A DNA stretch of 64,000 bases, from assembly GCF_037975245.1 (NCBI RefSeq), contig NC_092576.1, positions 17,566,111 to 17,630,110 on the forward strand, written 5' to 3'. Both the position numbers and the translations under genes were made by a program. The notes under the pieces are model-generated. The model searched no databases. It was given only the letters and a program-made list of their open reading frames with translations, and was not told the origin of the DNA. Positions 1 to 9,022 of the stretch are shown in pieces. This DNA is from Apostichopus japonicus (lineage: Eukaryota > Echinodermata > Holothuroidea > Aspidochirotida > Stichopodidae). Within the stretch, counting starts at the first letter, position 1; each line of letters opens with the position of its first letter.

Positions 1-1070
1 GCGTCTGGGACACTGTCCGCCTTTCTAACAAGCTTCTCATCATACTTGGAGACTGCATTAGGATACTAGTGGTCGCTAACTCCCTTACCAGTAATCAAAT
101 TTAATTTTGAGAAATGAGTGTAGTTTACAAAGAAGAAAAGATATCATGTTATTACGCAGTTCTCTTTGATTATCAGTGATTCAAGTTAAATTTCGAGTGC
201 AGATCTCAGCACTTTTGCGAACGTCATTTCAATAGCTATAACCTACTACCAGTATTTAACATGGATCATATATCGACAGTGTGTATCATCTTGGTTTGCA
301 GTGCATTCGATCATCTCCACAAGGAATGTCGCCAGCCTAAATGAGCGGTTGATCTGCGAATATGCGAAGTACAGTTACAGTCAATCGAATTAGCCATAAA
401 TATCCCTGAGTCGAGTTCAGTCAGTAACGTGAGTAACCGGAACAATTTCAGTTTAGAAATGCAGTACCCTATTTGCCACAAATCTTTTCATTTTGGAGAA
501 TCAACCTTATGGTACAGCCGTGTTTGCAATCACAACCGCACAAAGGAACCCGTTAGCCATATCACATCATTCGTACCATTCAAAATAAGATTAAAACGAT
601 TTATTCAAAGAGACAGAGAAAGGAAAATACTCACCAGACATTTCGACAATGAAGTTAATTCAGATAGAAAGCTTTCCGACAATAGTTTGAGGCGGACGAC
701 ACTTTTGCTATCACCTTACTGTAGCAACTCAGCCTTCACATTCAAGAACAAAAGGCCAACTGCCAACTATCAATTTGACTCCTGTTGATTACGTACAGAC
801 GACTCAAAGGAAGTTAATAGCAAACAAAAGGAAACTGTTTCTGAGTTTCCTGACAGTGTTTTATGACTCACTGAAAAGGAAAGGTTGTTTGGATAAGTTT
901 GGATAGGGAGGGTCTGTTTTTACTGGGGAAGAAAAACTCATGCAAGACTGAACAAGACAATATACATATTTTTACCTTATACGGAATACGGACATTTCAA
1001 TGATGTTAAGGCAGGGAGTTGTTATGGAAACTTCCTGGTTAAGGTCACATACACGATTGTTTACGTCTAG
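1..1070. other. Non-coding stretch with no recognised gene
   Basis: I see no gene here. A 119-codon open frame at 429-788 begins with GTG, has no recognisable domain and has the composition of random AT-rich DNA, so I do not call it. Penelope-related debris follows at its right edge. Confidence 0.5.
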
Positions 1071-1118
1071 TTGTCTGATGATCGCCGCACACTGTAGGCG
1101 TGAAAACTCGAGTAACAG
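1071..1118 (+). ncRNA. Hammerhead-ribozyme-like motif (probably decayed)
   Basis: The conserved core CTGATGA lies at 1075-1081. A short helix follows (CGCC 1083-1086 with GGCG 1097-1100), then GAAAA at 1102-1106 and the palindrome ACTCGAGT at 1106-1113. The flanks TTGT and ACAG can pair as helix I. This is the type I hammerhead order (helix I, CTGANGA, helix II, GAAA, helix III, cleavage site). One extra A after GAAA departs from consensus, so activity is doubtful. Self-complementary helix III loops are typical of dimer-acting hammerheads. Hammerheads are known in the terminal repeats of Penelope-like elements, and such debris lies just downstream. Confidence 0.4.
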
Positions 1119-1164
1119 TGTGCTGAAGTCTTGGAAAATCGGATTATTTTAATCCGTGTCGGAT

Positions 1165-1187
1165 TATATATATATATATATATATAT
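1165..1187. repeat. (TA)n microsatellite
   Basis: An uninterrupted TA dinucleotide run. It sits at the 3' end of the minus-strand Penelope-like fragment that follows. Confidence 0.9.
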
Positions 1188-1189
1188 TA

Positions 1190-1575
1190 CAAAAATTAAA
1201 AACACCACAGATTTTAACTTATACATCTATTTACCAAAATTAATACAAAAAGAACGACATGTTTCGAAAGTAGCGACTTTCATCATCAGGTTACAAACGC
1301 AAAATGAACAAGTAATAGCAAACAAGTGTACACCAGCAATAACACACAAGGACAAGTAGATTAACTCAAAAAAGATAACACTGGACAGTCAAGCTGTTTG
1401 TTGAGAATAGGTTTATCCCAATTGATATGTAGGATTTCTTTGATCCTAATCTGGAGTTAAGTGGGAGCTGAGTTGATAATTTTGAAAGAGGTGTTGTCAC
1501 ATAACCGCTTACAGTTGGGAAATTTAGCTAAGTGTTTGTAAATATGTGAAATCTTATCGGTTTTTTATTTGTTTG
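1190..1575 (-). pseudogene. Penelope-like element fragment: C-terminal end of the GIY-YIG protein plus 3' tail
   Basis: On the minus strand, from about 1570 down to 1380, a frame reads HIYKHLAKFPNC, then FKIINSAPT, a stop, then IRIKEILHINWDKPILNKQL. The order F-x-I-[IL]-N followed by R-I-K-E-x-L-H-I and P-x-L-N-x-Q is the characteristic carboxyl end of the GIY-YIG endonuclease protein of Penelope-like retroelements. One in-frame stop shows it is dead. Downstream of the coding remnant lies a hammerhead-like motif (1253-1292) and then the (TA)n run, the expected order for a Penelope-like 3' end. The RT part is absent, so this is a 5'-truncated copy. Confidence 0.7.
1253..1294 (-). ncRNA. Hammerhead-ribozyme-like motif, near-consensus
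   Basis: On the minus strand: AAC, CTGATGA (1289-1283), a six-base-pair helix II GAAAGT/ACTTTC (1281-1276 with 1271-1266) closed by a CGCT loop, GAAA (1265-1262), the palindrome ACATGT (1262-1257) as helix III, C as the residue before the cleavage point (1256), then GTT, which pairs with the leading AAC. Every core position of a type I hammerhead is present: C3 U4 G5 A6 N7 G8 A9, G12 A13 A14, the A15.1-U16.1 pair and C17. It lies in the 3' region of a Penelope-like fragment, an element class known to carry such ribozymes. This is the best preserved of the four motifs in the window. Confidence 0.6.
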
Positions 1576-1586
1576 ATAATAGACCA

Positions 1587-1589
<3 letters not shown>

Positions 1590-1626
<37 letters not shown>

Positions 1627-1747
1627 GAAAATCGTAATGAGTTGGAAAATCAAGAACAGTGAAAAAACTTTCAGCCTCCACCGGGATTCGAACCACGGGC
1701 CTCCCGCTCTGTACGCGGACACCCTAACCACCAGGCTATGGACGCTG
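1590..1747 (-). repeat. tRNA-derived SINE with (TA)n tail
   Basis: Read on the minus strand, the head at 1747-1672 has an A-box-like TAGCCTGGTGG and a perfect B box GGTTCGAATCC, the two internal RNA polymerase III promoter elements. The T-arm and acceptor stems do not pair properly, so this is not a functional tRNA gene. An unrelated ~50-bp body follows, ending in a (TA)n tail at 1624-1592. Head, body and simple-repeat tail define a SINE. It lies just outside the left end of the large DNA transposon. Confidence 0.75.
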
Positions 1748-1805
1748 ATTGTATGTCCAGAGGTTCGAAACCGGTAAGGAAGATCGTTATTCCACTGTAG
1801 GCGTT

Positions 1806-2134
1806 TAGTCCAGTCATTTTAACGTTTCACTTAAAACAAATTGCAACAGAATTTGTTCCACCATAATGCATTTTTTTGAGGTCCCCAGAACACCATACTA
1901 AAAGTCCCAAAATATCCAAATAGGAGAAAGATGTCTAATTTGCATAAATCCAAGATGGCCGCCAAAATTCAATATTTTGACATATTGTGACTTCTAGATG
2001 GCCTATTTGAATGCTTTAAAGTTCCAGAGTGGGGTATTTGTCCATATGATTTCATTTGCAAAAGGTTACAATTTGATTATATGAGTGGTTTATTTGCATA
2101 GTAATTAGCATATTTTCAAAATGGCCGCCGAATA
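1806..2134 (+). repeat. Left terminal inverted repeat of the large DNA transposon
   Basis: It starts near TAGTCCAGTCATTTTA and matches the reverse complement of 9023-9346. Identity is very high by eye across the outer ~190 bases, and weaker but recognisable further in. The motif AAGATGGCCGCC or AAAATGGCCGCC occurs twice in each arm, as expected of repeated subterminal binding sites. Confidence 0.85.
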
Positions 2135-2330
2135 CCTTTATTGACCATATTATTTGCTGCTTTTGATACAAATATTTTGAAATTCACTTTCCAGTAATAA
2201 AGTATCGTGTGTCCTAGTAGGTACAAGATATATCTAGCATGCTCAGAATGTACAGTTATTGGTATTAAAGGGATATTCAGTGATTCTATTATCCTATTTA
2301 TGATATCAAACATCCATATGGCGGAGTGTA

Positions 2331-2768
2331 TAGGCGGAGTGTATAGCCTAGTGGTTAACGCCGGCGTCTCCTAGTCATGAGATCCCCGGTTCGATTCCCC
2401 GCCGACAGCAAGGTGTGTCGTCTGGCAAGGGTGTTGTTCAATAACAACTTCCCGACATGGACGTTAAATGGATGTGTGCCGAGAGATTGGCTTCGGTCAG
2501 CTTGCGAGTCTATAAGCCTCCATGGCTTCTTTCGCGAGTTCCTGCTTGTGGGAAGATCACATATACATACATACATACATACATACATACATACATACAT
2601 ACATACATACATACATACATACATACATACATACATACATACATACATACATACATACATACATACATACATACATACATGCATACACGCATACACGCAT
2701 ACATACATACATACAAACATACATACACCCATACATACACACATACATACATACATACATATACACAG
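2331..2768 (+). repeat. tRNA-derived SINE with a long (CATA)n tail
   Basis: A tRNA-like head at about 2337-2405 has A box TAGCCTAGTGG and B box GGTTCGATTCC. A ~150-bp non-tRNA body runs to about 2560, followed by a (CATA)n array at 2562-2766 that becomes imperfect at its 3' end. The tail is translated as long runs of Tyr-Ile-His-Thr or Val-Cys-Met-Tyr in several frames; these are artefacts. The SINE is nested in the large DNA transposon, so it is the younger insertion. A 13-bp direct duplication of GGCGGAGTGTATA lies at its left edge. Confidence 0.8.
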
Positions 2769-3249
2769 GATATACCTATTTCCAAAATTCAAATTTCGTG
2801 TTTCGAAGTTCGTATGGTGTATTGCAATGGCTCTGCAAGTTACTGTGTATTTAGTTTTTAGTCCGAACAATTCATTCCAGCAACAATGACAGATCTCTCT
2901 TGTCATAAACAGACTGTTTTTGAAATATTATTCATGTGTGAGTATGAGAGATCTCTTCAAATATGCAAAAGTGGAATAGGAAAAGTGGACAGTGTGTCAG
3001 ATATCACTGAATGTCCTTTTAATTATGTGATCTGTCAAATAATCATATTTCAAGAAAATCACTTTACTTCAGCAAGACATGACACCAATAGAGTCTGGAG
3101 GGGCATCATGGTATGAGGAGACCACTTGAAATTGAGTATAATCATCTGGTTCAAGCCCTGGCCCCGGTACTACGCAGTGGTTTTTAGATTGTCCTTTGGT
3201 ATTACCGTAGGTCTTTAGTTCATTACATCTCTAGCTCAGATAGCGCCAA
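2769..3249. other. Internal non-coding part of the DNA transposon, 3' of its coding region
   Basis: This lies between the nested SINE and the stop codon of the nuclease reading frame at 3250 (minus strand). I see no gene. A 76-codon plus-strand frame at 2886-3116 has no recognisable features. Confidence 0.4.
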
Positions 3250-4566
3250 TCAATTGTCACTGAAGTCTGGTGGCTCGGAATTCCTGCAGCTTTTTCCTCT
3301 GCATTCGGTGCAAACATCACTGCAGAAGAGATCATGGTGACGACATGTACACCTATTCGTGTTGCACTGAGTCTTGCAGCCACAACAGATGAAATTCAGT
3401 AGTTCAGATGGTGCTGGAGATTTATCAGTCTGCTTAGGTAGATATTTACCATATACGACATGCCAACCCCATTCCTCTGGCTTCATATTTCTGTTTGTCC
3501 CTTTCCACTGCATTATCTGGAAATACACCCGAAGGCTGTGATAAACGGCAGCTGCAGAAGTTGGAGGCAATGTTTGTGGTTGCACATGAGATGTGCCCTT
3601 GGAGATTTTCTCGCAAAACTTTCTGTAGCGAAGAGCGTCTAGTCGTTCTTCATCACCACCACCATAGAGGGACACAAGCGCCTTTTCCCCTGCTTCCACC
3701 AGATCATCTTTTGCTGCCTCCGTACAGTTGAATACCTCGGCTTGTTTTCGAAATTTCACTTTCTTTATCTCCTTAACGGCCAAGCCTTTCCCCAATCCAA
3801 ATGGACGAGACGTCACATCGCAGCCGAGGAAGGCGTGAATGAAGAGAATATTATCACATATGTGAGGGCCTAGTGACTCCTTTGCTTGCTTTATGCACCA
3901 TGATCTGGTTTGTTGTGCTGATTTCTTTGGCTCAGATCTCAGGAACAGCTCGTGTGCATTCATTTTAGCATGATGAAGTAGAAGGACCAGCAAATCTGTG
4001 TCGTCTCCTATCACAACAGTATCCCTGCTTCTGGCGGATGCAATAGCTGTCTGGACAATAAGGACATCAGCATCATCCTTCGCATGGTTTACGCTGCAGC
4101 CTGCTCTTTCTAGTTTGTCACTTACAAAGCATATGAAGCGCTGTTTATTGACTTTGTTGTTCAGAAATTCCTCCTTCTTGGATTGGAGAACCATTCCACC
4201 TGTGAAGTGCACTCTAACGCCTGCACAATCTGCTGTTCTCCTCAGGTGGGTGGCATCTTTTATCGTGGGATCATCGCTATATCCATCAAACACAATGGCA
4301 GCAGGACCATATTTCTGTGTCACATACCTAACATACAGCTGGCTCACATTCTCAAAAGTAGATCCCCGGGGCCATGGCATTCTATGGAGCAATGCGCCGC
4401 CATCTAGAACATACTGGCAATCTCCACTGGGTTTGCGTTGCTCGTTTGGCATAGCTCTCCAAAGGGTATCAGCAAGGACTGCCTTCTTTGGCTGCAGAGG
4501 GAGACAAGATGATTCAAACAATGCAGGGGGATAATTACAGAGTTCATACTGGAACAGCGCTGGCAC
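3250..4566 (-). CDS. FEN1/XPG-like nuclease with C-terminal CXC (tesmin/TSO1-type) domain, transposon-encoded
   Basis: The 438 residues match flap-endonuclease motifs in order: LDGG (Asp55); VFDGYSD (Asp94, compare VFDGKPP of FEN1); KDDADVL (Asp164, 165 and 167, at the place of the EAEA motif); GDDTDLL (Asp188, 189 and 191); and LGCDVTSRPFGLGKG (Asp250 and the Gly-x-Gly of the helix-turn-helix, compare LGCDYCESIRGIG of FEN1). Residues 394-428 form a CXC cluster (CCGCKTQC, RCTCRHH, CSDVC, CRGKSC). Known FEN proteins cut branched DNA flaps with two metal ions; this activity is inferred here. The coding frame continues upstream past Met1 (readable as VTVDPQLLFQRL) to about 4640, so the Met is not the real start. 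This is the tail of a longer protein shared with 4634-5404. All acidic motifs are intact. Confidence 0.8.
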   Translation of the reverse strand: MPALFQYELCNYPPALFESSCLPLQPKKAVLADTLWRAMPNEQRKPSGDCQYVLDGGALLHRMPWPRGSTFENVSQLYVRYVTQKYGPAAIVFDGYSDDPTIKDATHLRRTADCAGVRVHFTGGMVLQSKKEEFLNNKVNKQRFICFVSDKLERAGCSVNHAKDDADVLIVQTAIASARSRDTVVIGDDTDLLVLLLHHAKMNAHELFLRSEPKKSAQQTRSWCIKQAKESLGPHICDNILFIHAFLGCDVTSRPFGLGKGLAVKEIKKVKFRKQAEVFNCTEAAKDDLVEAGEKALVSLYGGGDEERLDALRYRKFCEKISKGTSHVQPQTLPPTSAAAVYHSLRVYFQIMQWKGTNRNMKPEEWGWHVVYGKYLPKQTDKSPAPSELLNFICCGCKTQCNTNRCTCRHHDLFCSDVCTECRGKSCRNSEPPDFSDN

Positions 4567-4633
4567 ATCTTGGTAGCGGTCTCGAACAGTAGTAAGTCGC
4601 TGAAATAACAGCTGGGGATCAACCGTAACAGAT

Positions 4634-5404
4634 TTAACCTGAGACCTTTACAGCTGACCGTGATGCTAGTGTGACTGCTTGGTCAGCTTTTCGGAATTTG
4701 AAAGCTTCTACAGATTTGCCTACCATTGAGGAGAGAACCTTTTCTCCAACTTCTCTTGATCTCTCAACGTTGACTCCTTCCTGTGGTGTCATGCCATTAG
4801 CTATGTTAAACAGTGACTCTTTCTCAGCAAAAGGACTCCTCTCTGTCAGGTAGGTGATAAGCTGAAGTGTGTCACTCACATCTCTGGCTTGTCTAGCTGC
4901 TGAAGTATCCTTGTGCTGGTCACTAGTTTCATACGACACACCACTCAACTTTTGCATGGCTTCATTAGTGCTTGCACATGCTGGCATTGACAGAACCCAC
5001 ACCAGGCGTTCATTTTCAGTCATTCCTTTTCCTCTTGTGAGCCCACCATCAGTCTTAACACTTCTCATCAGTACTTGTTCGATAATTAAATCAGATGATA
5101 AACCTGCCCAAAACCTGTCACTCCTCCTCACCACATGATAGCCTTCCTGAAATTTTCGGTAGACATCTGGATGGGTTTCTGGTAGATTGAGCATTGTTTG
5201 CAAGTACACATATGCACATTTGGCATAAAGAGCATGTCCAGAGGCTGCAAAGTATGGCAACATGTCGTGAACTGTTTGGAGATGTAATCCCCAATTTCCA
5301 GTTCGTTCAGCCTTGAGAAACCGTTGAAGGATGTTTACCATATCCATGTATTGGAACCAAAGTATGGCTGTCCTGGATGTCATTGTTTTGCCTGAGATCT
5401 TCAA
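4634..5404 (-). CDS. Transposon protein, conserved middle segment (piece 3 of 4)
   Basis: The 256-residue frame includes the stretches AERTGNWGLHLQTVHDMLPY, then RRSDRFWAGLSSDLIIEQVL and SVKTDGGLTRGKG. I recognise these as belonging to a large family of repeated, uncharacterised metazoan proteins, but I cannot name a catalytic activity. It overlaps piece 2 (5307-6779) by about 100 bases in another frame and is followed at about 4640 by the frame of the nuclease piece. The overlaps fit single-base indels in what was one reading frame. The apparent start (Met-Lys-Ile) is therefore probably an artefact of the break. A role in transposition is inferred from its position inside the inverted repeats. 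Confidence 0.65.
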   Translation of the reverse strand: MKISGKTMTSRTAILWFQYMDMVNILQRFLKAERTGNWGLHLQTVHDMLPYFAASGHALYAKCAYVYLQTMLNLPETHPDVYRKFQEGYHVVRRSDRFWAGLSSDLIIEQVLMRSVKTDGGLTRGKGMTENERLVWVLSMPACASTNEAMQKLSGVSYETSDQHKDTSAARQARDVSDTLQLITYLTERSPFAEKESLFNIANGMTPQEGVNVERSREVGEKVLSSMVGKSVEAFKFRKADQAVTLASRSAVKVSG

Positions 5405-6779
5405 GTTTGCATCTGATTCTCTTCAACACATCTGCTTTACACGCTTCCTCTGCTGACAATGCAAAAGACATCACCTCAGCATAGAGTCTTTTTGCTTCTG
5501 TCAAGTCGGTGGTGTCATGGATGGTGTCAATATCAGTCCCTTGCTGTGTAAACACTAACCTGTCATCAGCATTTGGACCAACACTATCTCTTATTCTATC
5601 AGATGCGAGACCTGCCTTCTCCGTGCATTCACCATATATTTCTCTTTCCCCTTGAGCATTGTGAAAGACCCCTTGATGTTCTACATCTACAGCAGTGGTC
5701 GGCATTGAGACACTTTCTTCCAACCTGTCAAGATGAACATCCAGATCCACTGTTGGCACATTACCACTGACTACTGTCCTCTCGGAATTAACATCTACCT
5801 GGATGATTGGTATATGGACACTTTGTGCCATTCTGTCAATGTTTATATCCAGGATACAGTGTACCATCCTTTCAGCTTCATCTACCTCAACGGCTCTCAT
5901 GTGGACATTGTCTATCATCCTGTCAAGATTAACATCTCTGTCTACAGCTGTCGGCACCCGGAAATTGTCTGCCATACTTTCAGCTTCAACACCTGCATTC
6001 ATGGATGCTGGTACTTGGATATTGTCTGTCATACCTGCATCTTCAACATTTACTTCTGTAGTTGGTGTTGTGACATTGTAGGCTTTTGCTGCAAGAATAG
6101 TGTTCAGTGCTGCATCAACTAACATGTGACCACGGACTGCTCTGGATACAGCTTTGCCAGTCAGCATATGGCGGACAGCATTGCCTGCATAAACAACTTC
6201 TAGGAGTTCTTGCAGTCCTGAGTCTGCCATCAGGTGCCCAATACTCCCTAGGAAATTCATTTTCATGTGGAACCCACCGAGTCTGAGAACCACACGCTTG
6301 AGATCACTGCCAACTGGTTGAGACTGGATAATTGTCATGGCTTTCCAGTAAAGGGGATGGTCAAAAGTGAGGATGGGAGTGACGTTCTGTTGCTTTGCTT
6401 GGGATGATACAAACTTCATCGTAGAATAAATGCAGGATGGATCACTTGGATCAAGATCAATCATTGGGAGAAATGTGACGGATGATTGTCCAGGGTATTG
6501 GCCATGATGAAGCATTTGCATCATACCTGACCATGCTGGTCTAGGGATGTGAAGCAGCAAAGATGTCTTCCACAGCATATCCAGTTTTGATGTTGGATCT
6601 TCTATTGATACGTGAGTAATTGGCAGATATGATAAAGGTGTGGTTGCTCGTGGGATCTTGAAAAACTCAATGTTGTTGCGGCCTACTTTTGCGATCTCCT
6701 CAGTGGTAACGTGAGCTCTGTTGTGAACGAGGTGTAACAACAGCAATGGTTCCCATTCCATGGAAGGTTCCTGTGCCAT
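5307..6779 (-). CDS. Transposon protein, central segment with degenerate peptide repeats (piece 2 of 4)
   Basis: The 490 residues hold two parts. The first (about 20-235) contains TPILTFDHPLYWKAMTIIQS and VVLRLGGFHMKMNFLGSIGH, then SGLQELLEVVYAGNAVRHML. These are hallmark motifs of the same repeated family as its neighbours, and conserved Asp and Glu residues here could belong to a DDE/RNase-H-like core, though that is speculation. The second part (about 240-390) is an acidic linker of some seven or eight degenerate units of about 19 residues, each with a Val-Asp-Val/Leu-Asp-Arg-Met and Val-Pro pattern. It overlaps piece 1 by ~80 bases and piece 3 by ~100 in different frames, indicating frameshifts near 6700-6730 and 5310-5400. 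Confidence 0.65.
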   Translation of the reverse strand: MAQEPSMEWEPLLLLHLVHNRAHVTTEEIAKVGRNNIEFFKIPRATTPLSYLPITHVSIEDPTSKLDMLWKTSLLLHIPRPAWSGMMQMLHHGQYPGQSSVTFLPMIDLDPSDPSCIYSTMKFVSSQAKQQNVTPILTFDHPLYWKAMTIIQSQPVGSDLKRVVLRLGGFHMKMNFLGSIGHLMADSGLQELLEVVYAGNAVRHMLTGKAVSRAVRGHMLVDAALNTILAAKAYNVTTPTTEVNVEDAGMTDNIQVPASMNAGVEAESMADNFRVPTAVDRDVNLDRMIDNVHMRAVEVDEAERMVHCILDINIDRMAQSVHIPIIQVDVNSERTVVSGNVPTVDLDVHLDRLEESVSMPTTAVDVEHQGVFHNAQGEREIYGECTEKAGLASDRIRDSVGPNADDRLVFTQQGTDIDTIHDTTDLTEAKRLYAEVMSFALSAEEACKADVLKRIRCKLEDLRQNNDIQDSHTLVPIHGYGKHPSTVSQG

Positions 6780-8136
6780 CTAGCGTTGATACATTGTGGT
6801 CTACATTGTCGGCAACAAGTTGGACATGGCATTCTTCTGGGTTATCAGGTAAGTCATTTCCAAGAGCAACTGCTGCATTCCGCTTGTATCGAATCACCTC
6901 ATTGTATGGGCATGAGAAACCATATTTGTGAAGAGTGTTTATCAAGAATTTTGATGCAAAGTGGTGGTGCATCTGTACACCTAGGCCAAACTGGAGTGGT
7001 GTATGCATGGCTCTTGGACGTATTGCTTGCATGATGGCTTGTCCTATTGCAGCAAGCTTTATGTCAACATTTCTACCAGCAAACAGGGTCCTCAAGAGTA
7101 CTTGCAGGGTCTGTGGAATATAATCCACAGCACAATCGACACTTTCCATCATGTCCAGGGATGGGTAAACATCTACTTGAGGATCCATGGACTTAACATC
7201 ACTCTCAATGAGTTTAGCTGCAGTTCTGATTATACTCAGCTTCTCATCTTCAGTATTCTCACGTTGTTGCTCTTTGTGGAATTCATGGAGGATTGACATT
7301 GCTGTTTGGCGCAATGTAATTACGCATGCTTTCTTGGTTAGTGTAGTCATCATAAGTCTCTGACCAAAATGCTGCTGCAATCTGGTTTTCATATAAGGAG
7401 CACTGTATGGTGTATATTCTGAATTTTTGAGATTTTCACTCATCAGAAGAACAAGGTCATTGATAGTAATAAGTTCATCATCGTTTTCTTCCAAATAGTG
7501 TGCCACTTTCATAAATGCTTCTGTTCTGTGCTTTGAATCTGGCCTTCCAACTTTGGTCTGTTTGGGTGTATGCTCAGTTGCATCTGTACATTTTACTGGT
7601 ACTCTTTTCCCTGTTCTGAAGTTGCTACTACACTGCTGATGGTACACTGCATCTGCAGCATGCAGGTCATTAATGGATGCTAGTCGGCTCAGGATTGCTT
7701 CAGCCCACTCGTCTTTCCTGGAATTGCATATTTGCACCACACTTTCTTGGAAATCCTTTGTCCTCACTGGATATACTTCAAAGCCTCTTTCTGTCCCTTC
7801 ATCACACTTGGCCAATTGTCCGCAAAACAAACAGTGATTGGTGAAGTCAAATGCTTGATGTGAACGAAGATTATGGCATTTTTCAACTGGCAACTGTTGA
7901 GACCCTATGTCACGTGCGATGGTTGATGGCCTGCAATATTCACGCCGACAGTCTACATGGACTTTATCTCCAGAAACAGTATTTAAATCTCTTCCACGCT
8001 GGAAACTTGCTCGATTCACCCCATCGCTGCCTTTTGCTGTTAGGACAACACTCTTCGTTCCATCTGAGATGGTTTCATCACACAGACAACATTTATCCAT
8101 GTTTATCGTTGTACGTAATTGCCTTGAACCCCACAA
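6700..8136 (-). CDS. Transposon protein, N-terminal zinc-module segment (piece 1 of 4)
   Basis: The likely start is the Met at 8100-8098 (MDKCCLCDE) rather than the in-frame Met at 8136. Two zinc-like modules follow: CCLC with VHVDCRREYC, and CLFCGQLAKC with YHQQCSSNF. Each ends in His-x2-Cys-x4-[Cys/Phe], as in DNA-binding zinc fingers of transposases. The middle (about 190-330) is helical with no named domain. The end has PLQFGLGVQMHHHFASKFLI and QLVADNVDHNVSTLDGTGTF; the ADNVDHN motif is a family signature and a candidate metal-binding acidic site. The frame runs off after GMGTIAVVTP, where the next piece takes over in a different frame. N-terminal DNA binding within a transposase is inferred. 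Confidence 0.7.
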   Translation of the reverse strand: MWGSRQLRTTINMDKCCLCDETISDGTKSVVLTAKGSDGVNRASFQRGRDLNTVSGDKVHVDCRREYCRPSTIARDIGSQQLPVEKCHNLRSHQAFDFTNHCLFCGQLAKCDEGTERGFEVYPVRTKDFQESVVQICNSRKDEWAEAILSRLASINDLHAADAVYHQQCSSNFRTGKRVPVKCTDATEHTPKQTKVGRPDSKHRTEAFMKVAHYLEENDDELITINDLVLLMSENLKNSEYTPYSAPYMKTRLQQHFGQRLMMTTLTKKACVITLRQTAMSILHEFHKEQQRENTEDEKLSIIRTAAKLIESDVKSMDPQVDVYPSLDMMESVDCAVDYIPQTLQVLLRTLFAGRNVDIKLAAIGQAIMQAIRPRAMHTPLQFGLGVQMHHHFASKFLINTLHKYGFSCPYNEVIRYKRNAAVALGNDLPDNPEECHVQLVADNVDHNVSTLDGTGTFHGMGTIAVVTPRSQQSSRYH

Positions 8137-9022
8137 CCATTGATTTTATGATCTCCTGGCGTAAAAAACAGAAGAGAAACTTCCCATTGTTACTGTGTAA
8201 ATCCCTATGGCCAAAGGAACAGCTTAGGCTAACACTAACCTATGCTAACAATGCAGTAGCCTAACGAGTATAGTCTTCATTTTCAACCCCACCAACTGAG
8301 AGTCCTGGAGAAGTCTGTAATTCAGTTTCATTGGACCTAAGTTACAGTAGTAGTTCTATAAATGATTCTTCTTACCAATTTTGATGGAAAATACAGGTCA
8401 AGTGTCAAAAAGGTGCCTCTTGAGAGGCAAATCTTGGGCTTCGAAGAACCGAGCCTCCGCACTGGTCTTGTCAGAGGTTCCAGGGGATCTCCCTGAAAAA
8501 CGGTGGCGCTAGGCACCTATTGCTAGTGCAAGATCGCTCTAGAATTTGTTGCTGATCTCAGCGCTGTTTAGAGCGAGAAAATCGGTTGTTGCGTTGTGGA
8601 GCTATGATTTGATGCCGCCGTGTCCATTTTCGTCCAAAATTGGGTCAAATATGGGTTTTTTCCCTGGCACCTTCGACCTAATTCCTTAATTCAAAAGTGC
8701 TGCGACTTAAAATGAAACAAAATACACTATGACCATACGAAACACAATGCTGTACCATTACATAACTATATATTTTTTTCTATTCAGTTGTTCCGTATGC
8801 AATATCTAAGTGTCACAATTTATAGCAAATATAAAACAGATTAATAATAAGGTGTGATTATGCCCCCTTCTAAATAATCCCCGTGTAATTTTGTGCACTC
8901 TTATTACTTGACAAATATGTGAAATCAGAACACTTGCCTGCTGCACTTTAGTTAAACTTATTAAAGACAGACAAAGTAATCTACATAAGTATTGTGTGCA
9001 TAAAACAATACAAATTGCAAAT
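8137..9022 (-). other. 5' non-coding region of the DNA transposon
   Basis: No open frame is credible here. The stretch 8400-8690 is less AT-rich than its surroundings and could hold the element's promoter or untranslated leader, since it lies upstream of the start codon at 8100 and inside the right inverted repeat. I see no clear TATA box. A minus-strand 87-codon frame at 8806-9069 runs into the inverted repeat and is not credible. Confidence 0.4.

Noticed and set aside
429-788. 119-codon plus-strand frame
   Set aside because: It begins at GTG, and its composition and content show no domain. It is more likely chance in AT-rich DNA.
1672-1747. tRNA gene (minus strand) with a perfect B box
   Set aside because: The T-stem and acceptor stem do not pair, and a non-tRNA body with a simple-repeat tail follows, so it is a SINE head. 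The same applies to 2337-2405.
2355-2906. Long open frames of Tyr-Ile-His-Thr or Val-Cys-Met-Tyr repeats on both strands
   Set aside because: They are translations of the (CATA)n microsatellite tail of a SINE; no domain or start context supports a gene.
3998-4534. Plus-strand open frame of 178 codons opposite the nuclease gene
   Set aside because: It is a shadow of the minus-strand coding frame, which has recognisable motifs throughout; similar shadows run across 4183-8264.
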